Below are positions 33,908 to 41,913 of a stretch of 64,000 nt of DNA, one piece after another; the stretch's first letter is position 1, and each line of letters opens with the position of its first letter. The stretch spans positions 2,790,001-2,854,000 of the forward strand of contig NZ_CP015992.1 of the NCBI RefSeq assembly GCF_001708505.1, read 5' to 3'. Under the pieces are notes generated by a model, which saw only the letters and a list, made by a program, of their open reading frames with translations, was not told the origin of the DNA and ran no database searches. The position numbers were made by a program, and so were the translations under genes. Origin of the DNA: Pseudomonas sp. TCU-HL1 (GTDB lineage Bacteria > Pseudomonadota > Gammaproteobacteria > Pseudomonadales > Pseudomonadaceae).

Positions 33908-35155
33908 TCAGTAGGTGTATTGCACCTGCACCCAGAGCTTGTCGGTATCGACCGTGCGGGCTCGATCATTCGAGTCGTAGCTGGCGTACTTGACCAGTCC
34001 GGCCAGGCCTTTCACGCCCGGAATCGGATGGCCATAGGACAGGTCGATCTCGCTGCCGTAGTCGTCGCTACCCTGCTCGGTGTCGAAGTCGTGGTACCAG
34101 GCTTGCAGGCTGCCGCCAGCCAGTGGCGCGGTGAACCCCAGGTAAGCGTCCTCGATGCCGTCGGCCGGCGTGGTCAGGAACTGGTCGGCCCAGCCCTGGA
34201 AGATGTGCTTGGTCGCCAGTGGAGTCTGGAACGCACGGTTGCCTGGGCCGCTGTCGCCTCCCAGCACCTCGTAGCCGCCCTTTAACTGCACACCCTTGAA
34301 GACATACCCCAGTTCCGCCAGGTAGTACTCGCTGTCCAGGTCCAGCGGGTTGCCGGCGTAGTCCTGCTGACGCGCGTACTCCAGCACGTAGCTGAAACCG
34401 CCCCGCGCACCGTTCAGGCGCAGGCCGTGGGTTCTGCTGGACAGGCTGCCCAGCGGGGAGGCGGCGGTGGTCGCGATGTTGTCCAGGCCGAGCAGGTAGC
34501 TGTAGGCGGTTACCGCGAGTTCGGGCATCACCAGGTACTGGGCGTTGAACAGGTGGCTGTGGCCTTCGATGTTCGCCGGGTTGGTGCGGTTGTCGAAGCG
34601 ACCGTTTTCCGGCCCGAAAATGGTGTTGATGTTGTCGAGGTAGGCGTAGGTCAGGGTCAGGCCGTCGAGGGGTTTGAGTTGGCCAAGGGCCGCGTCGTAG
34701 GTCTGCTCGTTCTGCCGCCAGGCGGAGCCGCCGACGAAGCGCTGGTTGTCCAGATTGATACGCTGGCGACCCAGCACGGCGCTGCCGAAGGCCTGGTCGT
34801 AGCGCAGCAGGGCCTGGTTGATTTCGGTGCCATCGGGGTCGGCGACCATGGTGTAGTGGGTCTGGCCGTTACGGGTGCTGTTGTAGGCGGCATCGCCCAG
34901 GCGGCTGACGTTGTCCACTTCCACCAGGCCCGACAGGCCGTACCACTTGCCGCTCTGGAAGCCGACGCGGGTGCGCAGGGTCTGGGCATTGGCGTCACGC
35001 AGGTTGTTGTTCTGATCGACGTTTTCAAAGCGATAGCGGGCATCGAGGATCGGCTTGCCCTGGGTGAACAGGTTGCTAATGTTTTCTGCGGCCAGGGCGG
35101 CGTGGCTGGTGCCGGCAACGGCCAGCGACAACAGGGCGGGTTTCAGCATGTGCAT
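33908..35155 (-). CDS. AlgE-like (alginate export family) outer-membrane porin
   Basis: 415 residues. Signal peptide (MLKPALLSLAVAGTSHAALA), then a beta barrel: ILDARYRFENVDQNN, QTLRTRVGFQSGKWYGLSGLVEVDNV, VLGRQRINLDNQRFVGG and a C-terminal aromatic VQVQYTY. This matches the alginate-export porin family, whose members in pseudomonads carry diverse small anions or aromatics. Start at 35155 with AGGAAG upstream. The nearby nitrate ABC operon suggests, but does not prove, a nitrogen-related solute. Confidence 0.8.
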   Translation of the reverse strand: MHMLKPALLSLAVAGTSHAALAAENISNLFTQGKPILDARYRFENVDQNNNLRDANAQTLRTRVGFQSGKWYGLSGLVEVDNVSRLGDAAYNSTRNGQTHYTMVADPDGTEINQALLRYDQAFGSAVLGRQRINLDNQRFVGGSAWRQNEQTYDAALGQLKPLDGLTLTYAYLDNINTIFGPENGRFDNRTNPANIEGHSHLFNAQYLVMPELAVTAYSYLLGLDNIATTAASPLGSLSSRTHGLRLNGARGGFSYVLEYARQQDYAGNPLDLDSEYYLAELGYVFKGVQLKGGYEVLGGDSGPGNRAFQTPLATKHIFQGWADQFLTTPADGIEDAYLGFTAPLAGGSLQAWYHDFDTEQGSDDYGSEIDLSYGHPIPGVKGLAGLVKYASYDSNDRARTVDTDKLWVQVQYTY

Positions 35156-35493
35156 AGCGGTCTTCCTGAGTCTGTTAAGCGCAAAAAAAAACGCCACGGT
35201 GCCCGCGCTCCTGATGGGGAGGGGGTTCCGCGACGTCGTTGTCGGTTGAGTGGCAGACACGCCGTTGTGCTGACCGGGGAAGGTCTAAGCAGGCACTGTG
35301 CCAGTTTGCTCAAAGGGCTGATTTAAAAGGACTTTATTCAGCGGAAAGAACATTTCGCGATTAAGCCCTGCACATTCGTGGGCCAGGCTGCATTGGACGG
35401 GTGCGAGGTACGCTACCAGGGCCCCCGCATGGGGCATGTGAGCAGGCGGCAATGCGCAAGGGGCGTCCCGCCTTCGCAACAGGCTGGCACCTC

Positions 35494-35553
35494 GTAGCCC
35501 GGATGAAATCCGGGAGCGGCGGTTGGACTTTCCCCGGATTTCATCCGGGCTAC
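35494..35553. repeat. perfect 21-bp inverted repeat
   Basis: 35494-35514 (starting GTAGCCCGGATGAAATCC) is the exact reverse complement of 35533-35553, with an 18-nt spacer. It belongs to a widespread proteobacterial intergenic palindrome type. The gap 35156-35696 holds this repeat, the terminator at 35571 and the REP pair at 35630, but no gene. Confidence 0.8.
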
Positions 35554-35570
35554 CGGCTGTTCACAACCAA

Positions 35571-35613
35571 GAAAAAACGCCGCCTGTCCTTCAGCAGGAC
35601 GGCGGCGCTTTTC
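35571..35613 (-). terminator. bidirectional terminator at the end of the nitrate ABC operon
   Basis: CGCCGCCTGTCCT (35578-35590) pairs with AGGACGGCGGCG (35596-35607) apart from one bulged base. It has AAAAAA on the left (a U-run for leftward transcripts) and CTTTT on the right. Confidence 0.85.
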
Positions 35614-35629
35614 GAGGTATGTCCCCCTC

Positions 35630-35686
35630 GTAGGAGCGAGCTCTGCTCGCGAACCAGCCTCCTTCGCGAGCAGAGCTCGCTCCTAC
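35630..35686. repeat. Pseudomonas REP-type inverted pair
   Basis: A 24-nt arm at 35630-35653 (GTAGGAGCGAGCTCTGCTCG and four more bases) and its exact complement at 35663-35686, 9-nt loop. The same family occurs at 36508-36558. Confidence 0.85.
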
Positions 35687-35696
35687 AGGGCCTTCC

Positions 35697-36488
35697 CTAG
35701 GCGGCGGGGCGCTGCTGGCGTTGGTAGAGAAACTCCAGCACTGCCGTGCGGTACTCGTGATAGCGGGCATCGTTGGCCAGGGCGAGGCGCTCGCGGGGGC
35801 GATCCAGGTCGACCTTGACGATATCGCCGACGGTAGCCGCCGGGCCGTTGGTCATCATCACGATGCGGTCGGAGAGCAGCACGGCCTCGTCCACGTCATG
35901 GGTGACCATCACCACTGTGCTGTGCGTCTCGCCGACGATGCGCAGCAGCTCATCCTGCAGGTGGGCACGGGTGAGGGCGTCCAGCGCGCCGAAGGGCTCG
36001 TCCATCAGCAGTACCTTGGGTTCCATCGCCAACGCACGGGCGATGCCCACGCGCTGTTTCATGCCACCTGAGATCTCGTTGGGGTGCTTGTGCGCCGCAT
36101 GGTCCAGACCGACCATCTGCAGCGCCGCCGCGGTGCGTTCCTTGAGCCGGGCCTTGCTTTCGCGAGCGCCAAAGACCCGTTCCACCGCCAGGTAGACGTT
36201 GCCGAAGCAGGTCATCCAGGGCAGCAGGCTATGGTTCTGGAACACCACCGCGCGCTCCGGGCCGGGGCCATCGATTTCCCGCCCGTTGCAGATCAACCCG
36301 CCTTCGCTGGCGTCCAGCAGGCCGGCGATGAGGTTGAGCACGGTGGACTTGCCGCAGCCGGAGTGGCCGATCAGCGAGACGAACTCGCCGCGGGCAATGC
36401 AGAGGTTGACGTTGCTGAGGGCCTGGAAGCGGCCCTTGCGGGTATCGAAATGCTTGCTGACACCGGTCAGCTCGACGAACTTGTCCAT
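35697..36488 (-). CDS. nrtD: nitrate/sulfonate-type ABC transporter ATP-binding protein
   Basis: 263 residues. Walker A GHSGCGKST, Q-loop VVFQNHSLLPWMT, signature ISGGMKQRVGIARAL, Walker B VLLMDEPFGALDALT and switch histidine VMVTHDVDEAVLLSDR. The GPGPERAVVFQNHSLLPW stretch is typical of the nitrate/cyanate/taurine ATPases. It energises import by the permease encoded upstream. Separated from the permease gene by 79 bp containing a REP hairpin, which may lower its expression relative to the first two genes. Confidence 0.92.
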   Translation of the reverse strand: MDKFVELTGVSKHFDTRKGRFQALSNVNLCIARGEFVSLIGHSGCGKSTVLNLIAGLLDASEGGLICNGREIDGPGPERAVVFQNHSLLPWMTCFGNVYLAVERVFGARESKARLKERTAAALQMVGLDHAAHKHPNEISGGMKQRVGIARALAMEPKVLLMDEPFGALDALTRAHLQDELLRIVGETHSTVVMVTHDVDEAVLLSDRIVMMTNGPAATVGDIVKVDLDRPRERLALANDARYHEYRTAVLEFLYQRQQRPAA

Positions 36489-36507
36489 CAGGGTTCTCCT
36501 GCTCTTG

Positions 36508-36558
36508 GTAGGAGCGAGCTTGCTCGCGAATGCGGTTCGCGAGCAGAGCTCGCTCCTA
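36508..36558. repeat. REP-type hairpin inside the nitrate ABC operon
   Basis: Arms 36508-36530 and 36536-36558, one mismatch, 5-nt loop, same family as 35630-35686. It lies between the permease and ATPase genes, where it can stabilise the upstream mRNA. Confidence 0.8.
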
Positions 36559-36567
36559 GAGGAATGC

Positions 36568-37425
36568 TCAGTTGGTGTAGTCGAAGCGCTTGGCCAGCCA
36601 CAGCAGGCTCTGCTCCAGGGCCAGGCCTACCAGGCCGACGATGATGATGGCGATGAGGATGTGCTCGACGTTCAGGTTGTTCCATTCGTCCCACACCCAG
36701 AAGCCCAGGCCAGTGCCGCCGGTGAGCATTTCCGCCGCCACTATCACCAGCCAGGCGACGCCGATGGCCAGGCGGATGCCGGTCATCAGGTGCGGCAGCA
36801 CGGCGGGGAAGAGGATGTGGGTGAGTACCTTGAACTCGGAGAGCTTCAGCACCCGCGCCACGTTGAGGTAGTCCTGCGGCACGCTGGCCACCCCGGCGGC
36901 GGTGTTGAGGATGATCGGCCAGATGGAGCTGATGAAGATCACCCAGATCGACGCGGGGCCGGCGGCCTCGAACACCAGCAGCCCGATGGGCAGCCAGGCC
37001 AGCGGGGAAACCGGCCGCAGCAGGCTGATGATGGGCGACAGCATCCCGGCGAGGAAGGCGAAGCGGCCGATGGCAAAACCCAGCGGAATGCCCACCAGCG
37101 CGGCCATGCCGAAGCCCAGGCCGACCCGGCCCAGCGAGTGCAGGATATTCCAGCCGATGCCCATGTCGTTGGGGCCGTTGTCGTAGAAGGGATCGGCGAA
37201 GAGTTCCAGCGCCGAATGCCAGGTCGACAGTGGTCCCGGCAATCCCTCGCTGCGCGCCGCGACCAGGGCCCAGAGGCCGACGAACAACAGCAGGCCGAGC
37301 AGAGGCGGGACCAGTGCCCGCGCCAGGTTGCGGAAGGTCTCCGCGCCGGGCCAGGCCAGGCGCGGGGCGTTGCTGGGTACAGCCTTGGCTGCCGCCGGCA
37401 ACGGCGTGTTCAAAGGAGCATTCAT
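36568..37425 (-). CDS. nrtB: nitrate-type ABC transporter permease
   Basis: 285 residues, about six membrane helices, with the binding-protein-dependent transport signature DYLNVARVLKLSEFKVLTHILFP and ALPHLMTGIRLAIGVAWLVIV region. GGTGLGFWVWDEWNNLNVEH matches nitrate permeases. ATG 37425 has AGGAGG 6 nt upstream. It follows the binding-protein gene by 14 bp. Confidence 0.92.
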   Translation of the reverse strand: MNAPLNTPLPAAAKAVPSNAPRLAWPGAETFRNLARALVPPLLGLLLFVGLWALVAARSEGLPGPLSTWHSALELFADPFYDNGPNDMGIGWNILHSLGRVGLGFGMAALVGIPLGFAIGRFAFLAGMLSPIISLLRPVSPLAWLPIGLLVFEAAGPASIWVIFISSIWPIILNTAAGVASVPQDYLNVARVLKLSEFKVLTHILFPAVLPHLMTGIRLAIGVAWLVIVAAEMLTGGTGLGFWVWDEWNNLNVEHILIAIIIVGLVGLALEQSLLWLAKRFDYTN

Positions 37426-37439
37426 GGTGGCCTCCTGGT

Positions 37440-38723
37440 TCAGGCTTTGATGGCGAAGGATTGCGCGTAGGCGGCGGGGTTGGAGCCGTCCCACAGCTTG
37501 CCGTCCATCAGGGTGCTGCCGCGCATGGCGGTGGTCGGCACCGGAAGGCCGAGGGCGCTGGCCGCTTCGCTGAACAGCCTGGTCTGGTTGACTTGGGCGG
37601 CGACGGCCGCGTAATCCGGGTCCTGCTTGATCAGGCCCCAGCGCTTGAACTGGGTCATGAACCACATGCCGTCGGAGAGGTAGGGGAAGTTCACCTGGCA
37701 GTCCTTGCAGAAGGCCATGGCGTGCTTGTCATCCCATTTGTTGCCCAGGCCGTCCTCGTAGTGTCCGAGGAAGCGCTGTTCGATGACGTCCACCGGCGCG
37801 TTCACATAGGCCTTGCCGGCGATCAGTTTGGCGGTGGCTTTCTTGTTTTCCACGCTGGCCTCGATAAAGCGGCTTGCATCGAGCAGCGCCATCACCAGGG
37901 CCCGCGCCGTATTGGGGTTCTGCTCGACGAACTCGCGGGAGCAACCCAGCACCTTCTCCGGGTGGTCCGCCCAGATCTGCTGGGTGGTGGTGGCGGTGAA
38001 ACCGATCTTGTCGAAGATGGCCCGCGCGCCCCAGGGTTCGCCCACGCAGAAACCGTCCATGTTGCCGACGCGCATGTTGGCGACCATCTGCGGCGGCGGC
38101 ACGGTGATGGTCTTCACATCGGTCATGGGGTTGATGCCATAGCTGGCCAGCCAGTAGTAGAGCCACATGGCATGGGTGCCGGTAGGGAAGGTCTGGGCGA
38201 AGGTCAGCGGGTTGCCGCCTTTTTTGATATGAGCGGCGAGCTGTTCGCCGTTGGTCACGCCGGCTTCCTTCAACTGGCGGGAGAGGGTGATGGCCTGGCC
38301 GTTCTGGTTCAGCCCCATGAGCACCGCCATGTTCTTCTGCGGTCCGGCCACGCCGAGTTGGGAGCCGTACATCATGCCGTAGAGCACGTGGGAGGCATCC
38401 AGCTCGCCGGTGTTCAACTTGTCGCGCACACCCGCCCAGGAGGCTTCCTTGCTGGGCGTGATGGTGAGGCCGTACTTGGCGGCGAAACCCTGGGTGGCGG
38501 CGACCACCACCGAGGCGCAATCGGTCAGGGGAATGAAACCGACCTTCAGGGCGGCCTTTTCCGGGGCGTCCGAGCCAGCGGCCCAGGCCGCGCTGCGCAG
38601 GAAACCGGGGGCGGAAAGCCCCAGGGCGGCCACGCCGCCGACGGTGCCGGCGATGGCGATGGACTGCTTGAGGAAGTTACGGCGGCTGTTGTTCACCGGG
38701 TCTTTGGAATCACGTTCGCTCAT
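37440..38723 (-). CDS. nrtA: Tat-exported nitrate-binding protein of an ABC transporter
   Basis: 427 residues. NSRRNFLKQ followed by AGTVGGVAALGLSA is a twin-arginine signal. The mature part has VGFIPLTDCASVVVAATQGF, SHVLYGMMYGSQLGVAG, PTGTHAMWLYYWLASYGI and GNMDGFCVGEPWGARAI, the NrtA/NasF pattern. It binds nitrate (perhaps nitrite) in the periplasm and delivers it to the permease. Start at 38723 with AAGGA 7 nt upstream. Expression probably depends on the attenuator just before it. Confidence 0.92.
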   Translation of the reverse strand: MSERDSKDPVNNSRRNFLKQSIAIAGTVGGVAALGLSAPGFLRSAAWAAGSDAPEKAALKVGFIPLTDCASVVVAATQGFAAKYGLTITPSKEASWAGVRDKLNTGELDASHVLYGMMYGSQLGVAGPQKNMAVLMGLNQNGQAITLSRQLKEAGVTNGEQLAAHIKKGGNPLTFAQTFPTGTHAMWLYYWLASYGINPMTDVKTITVPPPQMVANMRVGNMDGFCVGEPWGARAIFDKIGFTATTTQQIWADHPEKVLGCSREFVEQNPNTARALVMALLDASRFIEASVENKKATAKLIAGKAYVNAPVDVIEQRFLGHYEDGLGNKWDDKHAMAFCKDCQVNFPYLSDGMWFMTQFKRWGLIKQDPDYAAVAAQVNQTRLFSEAASALGLPVPTTAMRGSTLMDGKLWDGSNPAAYAQSFAIKA

Positions 38724-38740
38724 GGTGTTGTCCTTGTCGG

Positions 38741-38806
38741 AAGGCAAAACAAAAACGGCGTACGCCAGAGCTCCCGAGAAGGGGAGGAGCTCTGACGGAC
38801 GCCGTT
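38741..38806 (-). promoter_or_regulatory. leader attenuator (intrinsic terminator) before nrtA
   Basis: On the minus strand AACGGCGT (38806-38799) pairs with ACGCCGTT (38761-38754) and CAGAGCTCC (38794-38786) with GGAGCTCTG (38774-38766), with a small internal loop, followed by TTTTTGTTTTG. This is a complete intrinsic terminator only 18-20 nt before the start codon of nrtA, and would abort transcription unless antiterminated. Nitrate-assimilation leaders in proteobacteria are controlled in this way by ANTAR proteins (NasR, NasT). The gap 38724-39352 contains this leader and the repeat at 39069. Confidence 0.75.
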
Positions 38807-39068
38807 GTCCGAGATCCGCGGCCCACCGCCGTTGGCGCGCTACGCAGGAATCTGTCGAGGGACGTGCAAAGGCCTTGCCAGATTCTCCTGTCATCAGGTG
38901 AACGACACCGATGCGTGCCTTGGTAGCCTACGATTACCTTGTAAATCAGCGACTTGCCCTTCATGTGCTACGGCAGAGCTGAGTGGCCAAGTGGTCCATT
39001 GACGTGCGAAGCCTGTGCAGCCTGAACAGTTTTGGTTCGTCCGGCGTATAGCGCCTAGTGCGGATTTT

Positions 39069-39171
39069 GTAGGTTGGTGGAGAGCGAAGCGAAGCCCAAC
39101 AAAGAGTGCGCAGCGCTCTCGAGCTTGTTGCCAGGGAATGTTGGGCTTCGCAGGCTCAGACCAGCGTGGCC
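39069..39171. repeat. dispersed intergenic repeat, copy 2
   Basis: Inverted relative to 7721-7819: 31 of 33 bases agree over 39139-39171, and both ends keep CGAAGCCCAACA/TGTTGGGCTTCG palindromic halves and the TGTAGGTTGG edge. Confidence 0.6.
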
Positions 39172-39352
39172 AATAATTACATTTCGGTGTTCCAGCATTT
39201 CATCCCGCCAGGCATCCGACTTGCTTACGTGTGTTCGTGGCAAATTTCCGCTACTTGAGAGGCTTTCCCGGTCCACCAAGCCAACTGACAAAGAACTTGG
39301 AGAAGTCCGGGTTAAGTAGGTCGAGGCCAGCGACCTTGCTCGTCGTCCTGGA

Positions 39353-39751
39353 TCAATCCTGGATCAGGAGTTCGATGATCGGGCAGTTCACATCGCCTGT
39401 GTTCGCATCGCATTGGCGTATCAGCTCATTCAGAGCCCGATGCATCGCCGCCAGCGCAGTCAGCTTCGCTTCGATGAGTTGTGCCTTGTGAGCGGCCAGT
39501 GACCGGACATCCGCACAGCAGCGGCCATCGGCCAGCGCCAGGAGGCTGCTTACTTCTGCCAGGGTGAACCCGAGAGACTGGGCCCGCTTGATGAAGCGCA
39601 GGCGCTTGACCTGGTCGGGCGTATAGCGCCGCTGCCCGTCCACCGACTTGGCCGGCTGTTCCAGCAGGCCCTGGCGCTGGTAATAGCGCACTGTCTCGAC
39701 CCCAACGCCGGCCAACGCCGCCACCCTGCCGATACTGAGTCGCTCGGTCAT
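39353..39751 (-). CDS. merR: MerR-type Hg(II)-responsive regulator
   Basis: 132 residues. N-terminal winged helix LSIGRVAALAGVGVETVRYYQRQGLL and QRRYTPDQVKRLRFIKRAQSLGF. The three mercury ligands of MerR are present with exact spacing: Cys79, Cys114 and Cys123 (35 and 9 residues apart, as in Tn501 MerR 82/117/126). It represses and, with Hg(II), activates the divergent merT unit by unwinding a promoter with a 19-20-bp spacer, which is present at 39761-39792. Confidence 0.92.
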   Translation of the reverse strand: MTERLSIGRVAALAGVGVETVRYYQRQGLLEQPAKSVDGQRRYTPDQVKRLRFIKRAQSLGFTLAEVSSLLALADGRCCADVRSLAAHKAQLIEAKLTALAAMHRALNELIRQCDANTGDVNCPIIELLIQD

Positions 39752-39760
39752 CGTCGCCCC

Positions 39761-39792
39761 TTGAATCCGTACCTGGGTACAGGCATTAGACT
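39761..39792 (+). promoter_or_regulatory. MerR-type promoter/operator
   Basis: -35 TTGAAT (39761-39766), a 19-bp spacer containing the dyad GTACCTGGGTAC (39769-39780), and -10 TTAGAC (39786-39791). The over-long spacer with a central dyad is the hallmark of MerR-controlled promoters. Confidence 0.75.
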
Positions 39793-39825
39793 AGTTGAGA
39801 GGCAGGTCCTCCCCAGGCAAATGTC

Positions 39826-40167
39826 ATGGCCTTCATCACGGTGACCCGCGCGTTGTTCGCCAGCGTGCTGACTGGGATGGGGGCGTCGTTGTGCTGCTAC
39901 GGACCCGCAATCCTGATGGCGCTGGGGGTCGGAGCCTGGGCGCTGTACCTGACCACCGTGTCCTCTTATCGACCTTTGCTGGTCGGGTTAACTTTGCTTT
40001 GCCTGGGCTTTGCGCTTAATCGCCTTTATCTGTTGCCGGCCTATGCGGCGAACTGGTCGCGTGCCCAGCGATGCGCACTGGCACGCCAGCGGCGCTGGTT
40101 CTGGTGGACGGCAACCCTGGTGCTGGGCTTGCTTGCGGCGCCCTGGCTTGCGCCCCTGTTCCGTTGA
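39826..40167 (+). CDS. merT: MerT-like mercuric ion transporter
   Basis: 113 residues, three membrane helices. The first helix carries the vicinal cysteine pair in GASLCCYGPAILMALGVG (about residues 20-37), which takes Hg(II) from the periplasm in MerT, and the second has YRPLLVGLTLLCLGFALNRLYL. The cytoplasmic loop has only one cysteine (QRCALARQ) where classical MerT has two. No merP or merA is nearby. Divergent from merR and 42 bp before the GDCCVxC gene. Confidence 0.85.
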   Translation: MAFITVTRALFASVLTGMGASLCCYGPAILMALGVGAWALYLTTVSSYRPLLVGLTLLCLGFALNRLYLLPAYAANWSRAQRCALARQRRWFWWTATLVLGLLAAPWLAPLFR

Positions 40168-40209
40168 GCGCAGCGTTTCACCCACCTCCTCGACAGACCG
40201 GAGGTCAGA

Positions 40210-40416
40210 ATGCCTGGCATCACGCTCGATTCCGACCTTAGGTGTCCGAACTGTGGCTTCATCATGCGGATGACCATGCCCACGGACGCCTGTCAGTACT
40301 TCCATATATGCAGTCGCTGCCAGGCCGTCCTGCGGCCCAAACCCGGCGATTGCTGCGTCTTTTGCTCCTATGGTTCCGTGAAGTGTCCGCCACGCCAGCG
40401 ACAGCAGGAACGTTAA
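40210..40416 (+). CDS. GDCCVxC-domain small cysteine protein
   Basis: 68 residues with four cysteine clusters: CPNC, CSRC, the GDCCVFC motif (about residues 46-52) and a final KCPP. This family is known as GDCCVxC (seleno)proteins; some members have selenocysteine in the motif, here it is plain Cys-Cys. The cysteines could bind Hg or Zn. GGAGG precedes the ATG by 5 nt. It follows merT on the same transcript, suggesting a soluble Hg-binding partner in place of MerP or MerA. Confidence 0.82.
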   Translation: MPGITLDSDLRCPNCGFIMRMTMPTDACQYFHICSRCQAVLRPKPGDCCVFCSYGSVKCPPRQRQQER

Positions 40417-40547
40417 GGCGCCCCTTGCTGGCTGGCGAGCTGCCACTGTGGGTAGAACAAGACCAGCCGCCCTGGAGGTTGACGCAGCCCCAAGGCTGGA
40501 CTCAGCTTGGTGAAACTCGAGGTCTTTGAAGCGCCAGGAGCATCACG

Positions 40548-41102
40548 ATGCGGGATACCGACGAAAGCGGACAACTCCTGGGAGGGCTACTGACTGCCGT
40601 CGCTCTGCAAGACCGTAATGCTTTCGCCGCGCTGTATCGGCTAACGTCGGCCAAGCTGTTCGGGATCTGCCTGCGCATGCTGCCGCAACGAAGCGACGCC
40701 GAAGATGTGCTCCAGGAGGTGTATGTCACCATCTGGCACAAGGCCGCGCAGTATGACCACCAACGGGCCAGTCCGATCACCTGGTTAGCGATGGTCGCCC
40801 GCAACAAGGCCATCGACCGACTGCGTGCTGCCACCCAACGGCATCACGAGCCGCTTGAGTTGCTCGAGCCCGTGTCGGGCGCCCAGCGTATCGAGGACGC
40901 CGTCGCGATGGATGTCGAGCGGCTGCGCCTTGACCGCTGCCTGGGCAGCCTGGAGGAAAAGCAACGCGCGGCGATCCGTACGGCGTTCTTCGACGGCTGC
41001 ACCTATGAGGATTTGGCCCAACGTAGCGGCGTGCCTCTGGGAACCTTGAAGAGCTGGATTCGACGGGGCTTGCTACGCCTCAAGGAGTGTCTGGAACGAT
41101 GA
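40548..41102 (+). CDS. ECF sigma factor (SigK/RpoE type)
   Basis: 184 residues. Region 2: LYRLTSAKLFGICLRMLPQR and DAEDVLQEVYVTIWHKAAQYD. Region 4: LEEKQRAAIRTAFFDGCTYE and DLAQRSGVPLGTLKSWIRRGLLRLKE. It directs RNA polymerase to a small regulon. The next gene, overlapping by 4 bp, encodes its membrane anti-sigma factor, so the pair is co-translated. The arrangement with a fasciclin gene downstream parallels sigK-rskA-mpt70/83 of mycobacteria. Confidence 0.92.
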   Translation: MRDTDESGQLLGGLLTAVALQDRNAFAALYRLTSAKLFGICLRMLPQRSDAEDVLQEVYVTIWHKAAQYDHQRASPITWLAMVARNKAIDRLRAATQRHHEPLELLEPVSGAQRIEDAVAMDVERLRLDRCLGSLEEKQRAAIRTAFFDGCTYEDLAQRSGVPLGTLKSWIRRGLLRLKECLER

Positions 41103-41836
41103 CCCCCACCGACGCCCCCACCGACCGCGACGACGATTTACGGATCGCCGAATACGTCCTGGGCGTGCTGAACGCCCGGGAACGTGAAACCGTGGAAGCC
41201 CAGATCGCGAGCAGTGCGGAGTTCGCCCGACGCCACGCCGCCTGGCAGGAGCGTCTGGCGCCCCTGGTCGAAGAGATTGAGCCGATTCCTGTACCGAATG
41301 ACCTGTGGTCGAGGATCGAGGCCCAGCTGGACCTGGCGACGGCACCGGCGCGCCAAAGGCCGGTGCCGGCAGAGAAACCGGCCACCTTCTGGGACAACCT
41401 CGCACTGTGGCGCTGGGCCGGTGTGGGCGGCCTGGCCCTGAGTCTGGTCCTGGGCAGCGTGATGCTGTGGTCCAGCCTACCCATCGGAATTACTTCGCAG
41501 CCGACTCTCGCCGCAACGCTGCAACTGGACAGTGGCCAAGCGGTATTCGCGGTCACAGTTGATCCGTCACGGGAGCGGCTCGTCATCATCCCCACCGCTC
41601 CCGTCGACCTGGTCGATAGGGCGGCGGAGCTCTGGCTGATTGCCCCGGGGCAACAACCCGTCTCCCTGGGCCTGCTCGCCAGCGACCGCGCGCTGAGTCT
41701 GGCGATACCGCCCAACCTGCAGGACAGCGCCCAGCCCAAGACCCTGTTCGCCGTCTCGCTAGAGCCCCCCGGTGGTTCGCCCACTGGACAACCCACCGGA
41801 CCGGTCATCGCCAAGGGTGAAATCTTCAGTTTCTGA
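41099..41836 (+). CDS. RskA-like anti-sigma-K factor
   Basis: 245 residues. Cytoplasmic N-terminal part DDDLRIAEYVLGVLNARERE and FARRHAAWQERLAPL is the sigma-binding domain without a zinc motif. A membrane helix follows (WAGVGGLALSLVLGSVML, about residues 105-122), then a periplasmic RskA domain containing LVIIPTAPVDLVDRAAELWL and FAVSLEPPGGSPTGQPTGPV. It should hold the ECF factor inactive until cleaved. ATG at 41099 overlaps the sigma stop (ATGA); a GTG at 41087 is less likely. Confidence 0.88.
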   Translation: MTPTDAPTDRDDDLRIAEYVLGVLNARERETVEAQIASSAEFARRHAAWQERLAPLVEEIEPIPVPNDLWSRIEAQLDLATAPARQRPVPAEKPATFWDNLALWRWAGVGGLALSLVLGSVMLWSSLPIGITSQPTLAATLQLDSGQAVFAVTVDPSRERLVIIPTAPVDLVDRAAELWLIAPGQQPVSLGLLASDRALSLAIPPNLQDSAQPKTLFAVSLEPPGGSPTGQPTGPVIAKGEIFSF

Positions 41837-41913
41837 GTGCATCCAGCCAGCGAGTTGCTCCGTACCTTCTACGCGTCTCGATTGGACGCCTACTTGAACT
41901 ACGGAGATGCACC

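Noticed and set aside
37230..38795. 521-codon plus-strand frame across nrtA
   Set aside because: Antisense shadow of the nitrate-binding protein gene.
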